A stretch of DNA of 8,920 nt from CAVURW01 sp963743595 (GCA_963743595.1 CAVURW010000076.1:1-8920); one strand, 5' to 3'; shown: positions 1-6,314, counted from the stretch's first letter. Notes: a model not told the origin generated them from the letters alone. A program made the numbers and translations.

Positions 1-383
1 GTAGATCAGCCTGGCGGCTCATCGCCAGGTTACGCTTTGGATCGCGTCGCTCACCTCGGGCTCCCCAAGCCTCGCCTCGGTCAGCTTTGGCGATCAGAAG
101 GCAAAAAGGCAAAAGGCATTAAAGCTAGCTTCGGACCGGGCAGTCGCCCTCTCCATCCCCCGGTTCGGGGGGAATGTCGTCCTCAGTTTGATGGGTAATG
201 CTCCTTCGTCGCCTCAAGGAGCCGTTCCTCTCCTTAAAATCCTGCCCTAGGAAAAGAGTGTGGGTGGGGCACTCTGTGGCGGGCACTGCGGCCCGCTCCA
301 AGTCACACGTCGTAACTTTTTTTGGCAGGTGATGACAGGTGACGCAGGTGCACTACCCCGTTCTGCTCATTCTGGTCTTTACT
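1..383. other. GC-rich region without a convincing gene; several hairpins
   Basis: I see no secure gene here. Plus-strand frame 1 is open from the window edge to a TAA at 196-198, but the translation is rich in Pro, Gly and Arg and resembles nothing I know, so it is probably chance. The stretch is dense in perfect short inverted repeats: 10-16 with 23-29 (CCTGGCG/CGCCAGG), 157-162 with 166-171 (CCCCCG/CGGGGG, 3-nt loop), AAGGAG/CTCCTT near 215-236, and GCGGG/CCCGC near 279-297. None is followed by a clear T-run, so they are not obvious intrinsic terminators. The stretch may be an untranslated leader or a decayed intergenic repeat. Confidence 0.5.
326..350 (+). repeat. Three CAGGTG direct repeats at helical spacing
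   Basis: CAGGTG occurs at 326-331, 336-341 and 345-350, that is, with spacings of 10 and 9 bp, close to one DNA turn. The array lies 34 bp upstream of the leader ORF start and could be an operator for a cooperatively binding regulator, perhaps the putative HTH protein encoded downstream. The repeats are seen directly; the function is inferred. Confidence 0.3.
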
Positions 384-491
384 ATGCGCATGAATAAAAA
401 CCTCTCTTCCGAAAATAATTTCGAAGATTCCGACTATTCCGCCCGGAGGGATAACCTAAAGGACCAAACCCATGGCCTAATTCGCATATGA
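384..491 (+). CDS. 35-residue leader ORF, translationally coupled to the next gene
   Basis: This is a small ORF starting at ATG 384, with a second in-frame ATG at 390, and ending at TGA 489-491. It encodes a hydrophilic peptide (starts MRMNKNLSSENNF, ends THGLIRI) with no signal peptide, membrane segment or recognised domain. Its stop codon overlaps the ATG of the following gene as ATGA (488-491), the usual arrangement for translational coupling, and this is the main reason to consider it real. No Shine-Dalgarno sequence is evident before either ATG, and none sits at normal distance before the next gene, which fits translation of the second gene by re-initiation. It may be a leader peptide that sets the level of the downstream protein. 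A chance overlap cannot be excluded for so short an ORF. Confidence 0.4.
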   Translation: MRMNKNLSSENNFEDSDYSARRDNLKDQTHGLIRI

Positions 492-778
492 ATTCCGAGC
501 GCCATCAATTTATGAACTTGTCACGTTTGCCGGGTCGGCTCAACCCCGAGGAAACAGCATGGTATCTCGGGTTTGCTGCGCATGATATCCCAGTGCTTGT
601 CAATCACCGGCTCCTCACCCCGTTGGGCGATCCTCCGCCTAATGCAGCCCGGTACTTTGCCGCCTCTGAAGTAGAAAGGCTGCGTGGGGACCTAAAATGG
701 ATGGATAAAGCTTCCGGCGTCCTCATCAAGCACTGGAAGACAAAAAATCTAAGAAAGACGTTGGAGAGAGGTACATAG
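488..778 (+). CDS. Small putative helix-turn-helix (excisionase/MerR-like) protein
   Basis: A 96-residue protein. Residues 14-66 fit the layout of a MerR/excisionase-type winged helix: a first helix (LNPEETAWYLGF, 18-29), a second (AHDIPVLVNHRLL, 31-43), a Pro-rich turn (PLGDPPPN, 45-52), a short YF strand, then a helix beginning ASEVERLRGDL. The C-terminal tail (KHWKTKNLRK) is very basic, which would suit nucleic-acid contact. I recall similar 90-100 residue proteins in Verrucomicrobiota, usually unnamed. The gene overlaps the leader ORF by 4 nt and converges on the AlbA_2 gene at 851-1885. In a region with a recombinase and a recombinase relic, an excisionase-like or regulatory DNA-binding role is reasonable, but the sequence does not prove it. 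The alternative start M9 would shorten it by eight residues; the ATGA overlap favours 488. Confidence 0.7.
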   Translation: MNSERHQFMNLSRLPGRLNPEETAWYLGFAAHDIPVLVNHRLLTPLGDPPPNAARYFAASEVERLRGDLKWMDKASGVLIKHWKTKNLRKTLERGT

Positions 779-850
779 GCATAACCACGATTAATTGAGG
801 CAACCAGCGAATTGTCAGGAGGGTGTGTAAGGGAACCCCTATGTATTCAT

Positions 851-1885
851 TCATGACTTCAGCTTATAATCGCCAATATAGTCACGTATGCGATTCTGAA
901 CCTCACTGCGATCACGATAACAGTCGCATTTCCAATGGCTAGGACCACCGTTTCTCTCGACCCACCACCAAAAGGGAAGCATGTCTTTGGCGAAGACTGT
1001 TATAATCACTACAAAGAACCAACCAGCCTCTAGATCGCCAAGCGAAACATACATATTTGGATGAACGGGTTTCAACCCGACCAACGACCCTACATAAGGG
1101 TGATCGGTACTTGTTTCCTTCGTAAAATTGAACTTTTCTTCTTGGATGTTCAGCGGCTTTCTTTGAGCACCCATCCCGAAGATTTGGAGCTGAACGTAAA
1201 TCTCCGTTACAGTACAGAAACCTCGATTCCAAAGCTTAAGATTTACTCGTTCTCCATCTCCAATTATTGATTCTACTGTAAAGTCCAACACTGGATCGAA
1301 CTGAGGATAGAACATTTGTCTTAGAAACTCGTAAGGCATAGGAAAAGTTTGATGAGACGCTCTCATGTAAAATCGATCCTGGACCTCAATGTCTTGTGCT
1401 CGGACCTGATGAGGTTTTCTGGAGCTTGCGGGAATAAACGCCACGACAAAACCCTCCTGGAGATTCTGGTCCACGTTGACACATTCTAGAACCTCTACAT
1501 TGGGTACGGGAGGCGATGTAATCGATTTAATATGATCCTTCAGCCTAGCTGCAAACTTCCGAGCGTTCTTTGCTAATGACAGATTTGCAGGCTTGTCATG
1601 TCCATCTACAGATTTGGTGCCAATACCCCAGATGAGAATTCCACCTCCGGTATTTGCAAATCCTGAAAGATGCTTTCCCCATATCGATTGAATTTTTTTT
1701 CTCTCCTCGTCTTCTGTCTTACAATCATCGAAGCGTGCAGACTTGAATTCGATCCATTCGCTCTCGTCTTCTGAGCTACCTATTAAGTCACAGAGTAATA
1801 GAAACCGATCCGTGTCCGTCTTTTCCTGGAGAGTAATATAAAATAGCTCAGCGGGCGAGTTACCATTATGTGTTATCAAAATCAT
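851..1885 (-). CDS. Schlafen AlbA_2-domain protein (gene 2 of a tandem pair)
   Basis: A 344-residue protein. Residues about 36-190 carry the Schlafen AlbA_2 pattern: an early acidic/basic motif (EWIEFKSA, 43-50), the glycine-rich segment FANTGGGILIWGI (76-88), and the late strand FYMRAS (172-177). AlbA_2 domains are common in bacterial proteins annotated as ATP-binding or transcriptional regulators, and related Schlafen cores can be nucleases; which applies here is not visible. Residues about 198-300 (LDFTVESIIGDGERVNLKLWNRG) look like a beta-sandwich with alternating hydrophobics. The Trp-rich end (FWWWVER, then two Cys near the C-terminus) is unrecognised. It lies 65 bp downstream of a second AlbA_2 gene on the same strand, so both are probably co-transcribed. 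The ATG at 1885 is preceded by GGAGGA at only 2 nt (1888-1893). A TTG at codon 3 would have an 8-nt spacer and may be the true start. Confidence 0.8.
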   Translation of the reverse strand: MILITHNGNSPAELFYITLQEKTDTDRFLLLCDLIGSSEDESEWIEFKSARFDDCKTEDEERKKIQSIWGKHLSGFANTGGGILIWGIGTKSVDGHDKPANLSLAKNARKFAARLKDHIKSITSPPVPNVEVLECVNVDQNLQEGFVVAFIPASSRKPHQVRAQDIEVQDRFYMRASHQTFPMPYEFLRQMFYPQFDPVLDFTVESIIGDGERVNLKLWNRGFCTVTEIYVQLQIFGMGAQRKPLNIQEEKFNFTKETSTDHPYVGSLVGLKPVHPNMYVSLGDLEAGWFFVVIITVFAKDMLPFWWWVERNGGPSHWKCDCYRDRSEVQNRIRDYIGDYKLKS

Positions 1886-1887
1886 GC

Positions 1888-1893
1888 TCCTCC
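1888..1893 (-). promoter_or_regulatory. Strong Shine-Dalgarno GGAGGA, unusually close to the ATG
   Basis: Read on the minus strand, GGAGGA ends 2 nt before the ATG at 1885. That spacing is shorter than the usual 5-9 nt. An in-frame TTG at codon 3 (first base 1879) lies 8 nt from the same motif, so the site may indicate a TTG start two codons downstream. Confidence 0.5.
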
Positions 1894-1950
1894 GGAACCA
1901 GCTTTCCTAATTTCATTGGCACAATCAAAATCAACTACGGCTACCATAAT

Positions 1951-3123
1951 TTATTGCTGTTTCGAATTCCAACGTCCGTTTTCATCGTAACTCCGTGACT
2001 GCGTCCAACCGCAAGCGTTCCATACCATGTAAAATGATTCGCGCAGAAACTGTGTCGGATTTGTTAAGTTTTCTTGGAAAAGCTCTGGAAGCAAAAGGTG
2101 GTCTTTTAAAATGCCATGAGCTGACGGGTTGTAGTGAGCTGGGCTCGACCACATCGTGAATCCTCGAACATTGAGATAAGATATCGCTATAAATATCGGA
2201 CCTTCCACACCAATTCGGCTTAAAAGCGAAGGCATCCGGTCAATATATTTGATTATTTGACTCTCGACCACAGAACCAACAATTTCGCCTTTTTTGTCAC
2301 CCCAAGGTTTTAGAAGCGCAGTATTAACTGTTTCGATACACCCATTTCGAAAAGCAAAAGTGTAGGAATCTATACCGTTGCTGCCCTCACCTAAGCAATA
2401 AACCCCCTCAAAGTCCATACCTACGGTTCCGTAATCCCTATACAATGGCGCGAGCAGTTTCATTTCATGCTGGAGACCAGACAAGTTTGCCTTAAACAGC
2501 GGAGTGAATCCACAAAGCGGAAAGATGTGCACTACAATTCTGGACGGCAAATCCAACGTCTTCGGCGTTTCGTCTGCCAAAATAGCGAACACACGTTCTA
2601 AGCGCCATTTGCGAATTTTCTCTAAAATTGTGTCCCCTAATAGAAAACCGGATTTGATCTCTTCAACATCCATCAAAACCCTCCCGTTTTCTCCACGGGC
2701 GTAGAATCGATTGTCCTTGTTGTAAGTAACCATGTGCACTCCTGAATAGCTTTTCGGGATTCGCACGACTAGGGCATGCCCTCCCGAAATCGGTACCTCC
2801 TTAAACTCGGTCCCAAAGACTTTTGGTGAAATACCGTCTCGCATCATGCTTTCTATCCTCAGTTTTACGGCGTCAGGATCAAAGCTTTGCAGAGGATGAA
2901 GCCTGACCGGTTTGCCACTGTCAGCATGCATCCCGAAGATCATGTCTCCTCCAGACGCGTTTGCGAAAGACGCGATGGAAGCTAGGAACTTTCTCTTTGA
3001 GTCATCATTTGCAACCTCAAGAGACTGCTTGTATTCGATGCGCTTACCCTCCATGACACTGTCGGCTATCAACTCTATCAAATCAGCTTCTGAAATCTCA
3101 TTGATTGATTTGTCGATGGTCAT
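1951..3123 (-). CDS. Schlafen AlbA_2-domain protein (gene 1 of a tandem pair)
   Basis: A 390-residue protein. The N-terminal domain (about residues 10-160) is a Schlafen AlbA_2 domain: EGKRIEYKQ (25-33), then SFANASGGDMIFGM (52-65), a strand region ALVVRIPKS (117-125), and RFYARGENGRVLM (139-151). The family typically has this order of E-K motif, FAN-x-x-GG and a late [RF]Y-x-R strand. Residues 165-390 form a separate domain that I do not recognise; it has no membrane segment and ends in a Trp/Tyr-rich tail. The AlbA_2 domain is clearly diverged from that of the downstream gene and the C-terminal parts do not resemble each other, so this is not a recent tandem duplication. The gene is probably first in the operon; a weak candidate promoter lies about 54 bp upstream. 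No Shine-Dalgarno is visible before ATG 3123. Domain call confident; function unknown, with defence or regulation both possible. Confidence 0.8.
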   Translation of the reverse strand: MTIDKSINEISEADLIELIADSVMEGKRIEYKQSLEVANDDSKRKFLASIASFANASGGDMIFGMHADSGKPVRLHPLQSFDPDAVKLRIESMMRDGISPKVFGTEFKEVPISGGHALVVRIPKSYSGVHMVTYNKDNRFYARGENGRVLMDVEEIKSGFLLGDTILEKIRKWRLERVFAILADETPKTLDLPSRIVVHIFPLCGFTPLFKANLSGLQHEMKLLAPLYRDYGTVGMDFEGVYCLGEGSNGIDSYTFAFRNGCIETVNTALLKPWGDKKGEIVGSVVESQIIKYIDRMPSLLSRIGVEGPIFIAISYLNVRGFTMWSSPAHYNPSAHGILKDHLLLPELFQENLTNPTQFLRESFYMVWNACGWTQSRSYDENGRWNSKQQ

Positions 3124-3176
3124 AATTGATTAGGTTAGTTTTGTGGTCGTAAACTGGGGAATGGACTTCTTACCAT

Positions 3177-3205
3177 TTTGTAGACACGGACGAGCGCAGG
3201 CTCAA
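3177..3205 (-). promoter_or_regulatory. Candidate promoter of the AlbA_2 operon
   Basis: On the minus strand TTGAGC (3205-3200) is followed after 17 nt by TACAAA (3182-3177). Each hexamer matches the sigma-70 consensus at 4 of 6 positions, and the spacing is ideal. It lies about 54 bp upstream of the ATG at 3123. This is a pattern match only, in a lineage whose promoters may deviate. Confidence 0.25.
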
Positions 3206-3253
3206 GTAGAACCGACCGGAACTTCGCGCCCAAGCTGGCTCGTTTGATAAGTA

Positions 3254-3525
3254 TTAGGTTCCCACTTTCACGGGGGCAGTTGTGAACTGCAGAACCTTAC
3301 TCTGATAATAGGATTCGTAAAATTCGAGGGCTAGCACGGCGACTTGAGCACACCGCTCGAGATTTATGGCCCAAATGGTTCATGGCTTCACGTTCGGGCA
3401 TTCCAACCGCACGGTGCGCCCAAGCGTATCGGTAGGAATGCAGACTCTTCCCGACGATTTTCAGTGTCTTGCAACGCCGGCTAAATTCGCTTGACCGATG
3501 GCACGCTTTCTCCGCGCTTATAGTC
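3254..3525 (-). pseudogene. Tyrosine recombinase 3'-end relic lacking the catalytic tyrosine
   Basis: This segment aligns base by base with the 3' end of the intact integrase (6359 to about 6655), in the same orientation. Shared peptide stretches include EKACHRSSEF, RRCKTL, GKSLHSYRYAWA and VGMPEREAMNHLGHKSRAV, and the last residues VKVGT plus stop are also preserved (TAA at 3254-3256). Two indels are visible. One is a 6-nt in-frame loss (AHRAVGMPE against AQRARAVGMPE). The other is a net 20-nt deletion just after SRAV, which removes the HAAYAGG segment holding the nucleophilic Tyr and shifts the frame. The amino-terminal two-thirds of the gene is absent: similarity stops near 3525. The nucleotide divergence is well beyond a recent duplication, so this is probably the remnant of a second, related element that integrated beside the present one. 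It cannot be catalytically active. Confidence 0.85.
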
Positions 3526-3837
3526 TCGGCTCCCGATGGTCTCCACAGAATCGAGCCAATAGTTGCATCCTGCTTCGTTGCCCGATCACCGCACAAAAGA
3601 CAATTCAGACCAAAAAAAAGAAAAAACGAGAAGACCTGATTCCTTCGGAATCAGAAAAAAGCTTAAACCCCTCATTCTTCGGGGTTGGATTTATCGCTTT
3701 ACACCTGCCTCCCGTTGCACAGTTCCTGAGGGATCTTCCCTCACTTATTCCGCCTCATTTGTTGCAGAGATCCCTCATTTCAGATGAAAATCGACACCAA
3801 CAGACCTTTACCCACTTTTTGATCCTCCTTTGTCCTG
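3526..3837. other. Gene-free spacer with a hairpin cluster
   Basis: No convincing gene lies between the recombinase relic and the decayed cargo relic. The open frames here run through hairpins and A-tracts and give unrecognisable translations. Visible structure: the stem at 3636-3654; AACCCC/GGGGTT at 3666-3671 and 3681-3686; a perfect GAGGGA/TCCCTC stem with 3-nt loop at 3728-3742; and a further inverted copy, AGATCCCTC, at about 3769-3777 that can also pair with GAGGGATCT at 3728-3736. The stretch may be the terminator region of the old module. Confidence 0.5.
3611..3660 (-). terminator. Probable intrinsic terminator downstream of the toxin-nuclease operon
   Basis: A perfect 8-bp stem (CTGATTCC 3636-3643, GGAATCAG 3647-3654, 3-nt loop) is flanked on the plus strand by A-runs on both sides. 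Read on the minus strand, the hairpin is followed by a T-rich tract (GTCTTCTCG, then TTTTTTCTTTTTTTTT), which fits an intrinsic terminator for minus-strand transcripts coming from the 4028-7420 operon. The 9-nt gap before the main T-run weakens the call. The A-run at 3655-3660 makes the upstream side T-rich on the minus strand. Confidence 0.45.
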
Positions 3838-3985
3838 TCAATAGGCACCCCACGTGACGCTTACAGACTTTTTAAGTTTGGCATTGATATCAACGATTTC
3901 TTTCACTGAAATCCCAGCTCGTCCAAGATAAACAAGGTATTTCATAATCCGGCGGTGTTGTTAAAAGAAGGCTATTGGCACCGCC
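3838..3985 (-). pseudogene. Decayed copy of the toxin-nuclease/partner gene junction
   Basis: Reading the minus strand from 3985, the frame first gives GANSLLLTTPPDYE, matching the extreme C-terminus of the toxin-nuclease fusion (DADSLLLTTPSGL). An ATG at 3945 in another frame then begins MKYLVYLGRAGISVKEIVDI, matching the N-terminus of the 340-residue partner (MKYLVYLGKPNVTLKEIEAV). The first 20 bases of this ORF are identical to the partner's. The ORF ends after 35 codons at TGA 3838-3840, so the rest of the partner is missing, and the upstream gene has lost its stop at this junction. The gene order and near-overlap are preserved, so this is a fragment of a second, diverged copy of the same two-gene arrangement, not chance. 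It lies downstream of the intact partner gene and upstream of the recombinase relic. Confidence 0.7.
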
Positions 3986-4027
3986 CACGCCTGAGCGACT
4001 GCGTTTGCAGAGTGAAGCTGAAGTTCA

Positions 4028-5050
4028 TCAGTTTTTGCCAGCGTAAAGACGGGCAAACCAGAGATCGTCATCATCTTTAATAAAGTTCCTAGGAGCCGGC
4101 TGCAAGAGATTCACCTCCATGTGGAATAAATGGTCTCTCATTTCATCGGAAAGATCAGCTCCTTTATGAACGGGATTGGTACCGGCGGCCATGAATTGAA
4201 AGCCTTTATGAGTTAAAACGACCCCAGGAACGAGCAATCCCTTTTTATTTTGTCCGACTCCTTTCAAAGACCAATAACCAAAATTATAGAGAAATTTATT
4301 TCCATCATCAATCATCGGCATCAATTGTTCCAGCGATCCAATAGACTTAGTTTTAGCACTTAAAAAATATTCAATGGTGTCATGGTCAACCGGATTTGCA
4401 AGAAATTGATTAAACTCAGCTCCCATGTTGGGGGAATGCCGTTCTGCAATACTCCACTTGATCTCATCTATTTTGTCGGTGAGGTAAGAGACTATTTTAT
4501 ATATAGTCTCCACCTGACAATCCTTCCTTTGAATATAAAGACCCATAGAAGAAGTATGACTATTCTCCATTTGAATGTTTGGAAATAGCTTTTTTAAAAA
4601 CTCAAGATATTCGGTTCTTTCAGGTGAATTCTCAGGAAATGGAACGGGAAGCTTGAGGTATAGCTCCTTGTTTGGGTCATTCTCTCTCTTTACGGATGTT
4701 TTAATACTGAGACAGGTGCTCTGATCCTCCTTTTTTTGAGCCCCCCTTTCGTTAAAAACAATAGAAGTCTGCATGATATGCCTAATTGAGGGCAAATCTT
4801 GACAAACGACACGGACCAGCCGTTCTATGGAGGGGAAGACAGGTTCAAACTGTGCCTGCACTTGATAGGCCTTGATCTGGCCGAAATCGCTCCAGGAAAT
4901 GGGTTTGGGATTTTTTGAGCCTAGCTTATAGGTACAGGTTTCATCGTCTGCCAAAATTGTAAATCCTTTTGATTCTCTTAATTGCATTTGGACAGCCTCA
5001 ATCTCTTTCAGAGTAACATTGGGTTTTCCCAGATAAACAAGGTATTTCAT
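4028..5050 (-). CDS. Unrecognised 340-residue protein coupled to the toxin-nuclease fusion gene
   Basis: I do not recognise this protein. It is a soluble 340-residue product with no signal peptide, membrane segment or obvious catalytic motif, with mixed alpha/beta composition. Landmarks are the N-terminal strand MKYLVYLGKP followed by helix LKEIEAVQMQLRES, a middle segment DLPSIRHIMQTSIVF, a helix ETIYKIVSYLTDKIDEI, and an acidic-basic end (IKDDDDLWFARLYAGKN). Its ATG overlaps the TGA of the upstream fusion gene as ATGA (5047-5050), so translation is probably coupled and the two products may form a complex or act on each other. The same pairing survives as a decayed second copy at 3838-3985, which argues that the association is not accidental. 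The region is more AT-rich than the integrase gene, consistent with foreign cargo. Possible roles are an immunity or sensor partner to the nuclease domain; this is inference only. Confidence 0.75.
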   Translation of the reverse strand: MKYLVYLGKPNVTLKEIEAVQMQLRESKGFTILADDETCTYKLGSKNPKPISWSDFGQIKAYQVQAQFEPVFPSIERLVRVVCQDLPSIRHIMQTSIVFNERGAQKKEDQSTCLSIKTSVKRENDPNKELYLKLPVPFPENSPERTEYLEFLKKLFPNIQMENSHTSSMGLYIQRKDCQVETIYKIVSYLTDKIDEIKWSIAERHSPNMGAEFNQFLANPVDHDTIEYFLSAKTKSIGSLEQLMPMIDDGNKFLYNFGYWSLKGVGQNKKGLLVPGVVLTHKGFQFMAAGTNPVHKGADLSDEMRDHLFHMEVNLLQPAPRNFIKDDDDLWFARLYAGKN

Positions 5051-6006
5051 AGGCCAGATGGCGTTGTCAATAACAGACTATCAGCATCATCTATTTGCAG
5101 TACTTTTTCGAGTTTAGCTTTAAGAGTATCATTGATTGTCACACCTGAAGGTCCTATTATAAACATGGATTCAGGATTGACTCCCTTCCCATCATTATGG
5201 AGAGAGGCAAAGTATTGGAGAACGCTATGATTATTATTTAAAGCTCCACTCGTGGATTTGCAACTGAGATAAAAGACCTCCCCCGCCTCATTTTCCACAA
5301 TCAAATCAATATCAGATTCGGCCTCTTTCTCATAGAATTCTAAATCTTCTTTATCGATGGAGCCTTTCGACAATCCCTGAACCAACTGGAACCCGTACTG
5401 GAAGGCTTTAACACGCACGGTCCCCAGTTTGGAGGTAAAGGCTCCGACGGGAGGCTCAAATTTCAGATTCTCCAACAAAGCCGCAACCTTCAATTCAAAA
5501 GCAAACCCGTTCAATTGAGGAGGTTCGAGATCATAGGAAAGCTTGCGCACCAAGGAATCAATTCCATCCCGGTCCTTGAAATGGGCGACGTGGGAGACGA
5601 ATGTCTTCAAATCGTAAATCGGCGCGCCCGTCAGTTCTTTCCCGTTGATATTTGCCATCGCCTTGCCCAGGGTGGTGGGGTAGATGACAATGTGATTGCC
5701 TAGGGTATCCCTGAGAATGATTTCCACATCTCTTTTTCCATGAAGGACACGCACAATTTGCAAGGGACGTTTTTCACAGCGGTAAATAACCAGATAATCT
5801 CGCACCCGCCAAAAACGCAGGGGCTCGGCGGACAAATCGCTGCGGTAATGCCCCATGCCAGGAGTCTTTACCAGATCGTCAAACGCCTGAAAAAGCTCGT
5901 TACGGATGCGATCCGCGAGATCGACATTGCCAATCTTCATCGCGTAATAATCCCAAATTTCGGTCAGGTCCTGACAGGCGACTGGCGAAAGAACGTAGTT
6001 ACTCAC
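5047..6006 (-). CDS. ParE-type toxin fused to a PD-(D/E)XK nuclease-like domain
   Basis: With a GTG start at 6006 the product has 319 residues and begins MSNYVLSPVACQDLTEIWDYY, the typical ParE/RelE N-terminus. That GTG overlaps the antitoxin stop by 8 nt. An in-frame TTG at 6030 would add eight residues. Residues 1-98 are a complete ParE-like domain (TPGMGHYRSDL, LRFWRVRDYLVIYR, IVRVLHGKRD), the family's usual full length. A short linker (about 99-116) leads to an internal Met (MANINGKELTG) and a second domain carrying a PD-(D/E)XK-like set: E171 in GFAFELKVAALL, D232/D234 in ESDIDLIVE, and K250 in FYLSCKS. ParE toxins usually poison DNA gyrase; the second domain would be a DNase or a nuclease-fold binding module. 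An Ala-Met at about residue 117 suggests two formerly separate genes joined by loss of a stop codon. The gene follows a ParD-like antitoxin and is coupled to an unknown partner. Confidence 0.8.
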   Translation of the reverse strand: MSNYVLSPVACQDLTEIWDYYAMKIGNVDLADRIRNELFQAFDDLVKTPGMGHYRSDLSAEPLRFWRVRDYLVIYRCEKRPLQIVRVLHGKRDVEIILRDTLGNHIVIYPTTLGKAMANINGKELTGAPIYDLKTFVSHVAHFKDRDGIDSLVRKLSYDLEPPQLNGFAFELKVAALLENLKFEPPVGAFTSKLGTVRVKAFQYGFQLVQGLSKGSIDKEDLEFYEKEAESDIDLIVENEAGEVFYLSCKSTSGALNNNHSVLQYFASLHNDGKGVNPESMFIIGPSGVTINDTLKAKLEKVLQIDDADSLLLTTPSGL

Positions 6007-6271
6007 TTTTTTGGGACTTTCGAAGGGCAAGACTCTTTGCCTTTAAGGCGGCAAAGGCCTCATTACCTGGGATGCCTTCTCCTCGGTCGAGTTGCTCAAT
6101 ACCCGTTTGAATCTTTTGGCGCACCTCCGCCAGTTGCATCTCACGCAATCGGTCCTGAACATCTAGCAAGCGGAGTCCTTCCCGGATGACTTCACTTGCC
6201 GACTGGTAGCGACCGCTTTGCACTTTGCTTTGAACAAGGGCTTCCAGTTCTGGCGTGAGTGAGACATTCAT
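5999..6271 (-). CDS. ParD-type ribbon-helix-helix antitoxin
   Basis: A 90-residue protein starting MNVSLTPELEALVQSKVQSG, the classic ParD opening. The DNA-binding strand (MNVSLTPEL) is followed by the two helices of a ribbon-helix-helix fold (LEALVQSKVQSG and RYQSASEVIREGLRLLDVQ). The C-terminal half (about 45-90) is charged and helical and would wrap the toxin. It is known of the family that ParD neutralises ParE by direct binding and represses its own operon as a dimer array. The frame is open further upstream to an ATG at 6355, but those 28 extra residues are not ParD-like, and the family start is the ATG at 6271. AAAGAG just before it could be a weak ribosome site. The gene lies 87 bp downstream of the integrase stop and overlaps the ParE-fusion start by 8 nt, a typical antitoxin-then-toxin order. 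Confidence 0.88.
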   Translation of the reverse strand: MNVSLTPELEALVQSKVQSGRYQSASEVIREGLRLLDVQDRLREMQLAEVRQKIQTGIEQLDRGEGIPGNEAFAALKAKSLALRKSQKSE

Positions 6272-6314
6272 CTCTTTAGTATTCTTCAAATAACGAAAAA
6301 TGTCGAATTTTGCT

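Noticed and set aside
1..198. Open plus-strand frame entering from the left edge
   Set aside because: The translation is Pro/Gly/Arg-rich without any recognisable pattern and runs through GC-rich hairpins, where stop codons are rare by chance.
3526..3596. Amino-terminal continuation of the recombinase relic (frame open to 3596)
   Set aside because: Similarity to the intact integrase stops near 3525; the upstream residues do not match.
5740..6189. 149-codon plus-strand open frame
   Set aside because: It is antisense to the ParD/ParE genes, whose family motifs are clear on the other strand.
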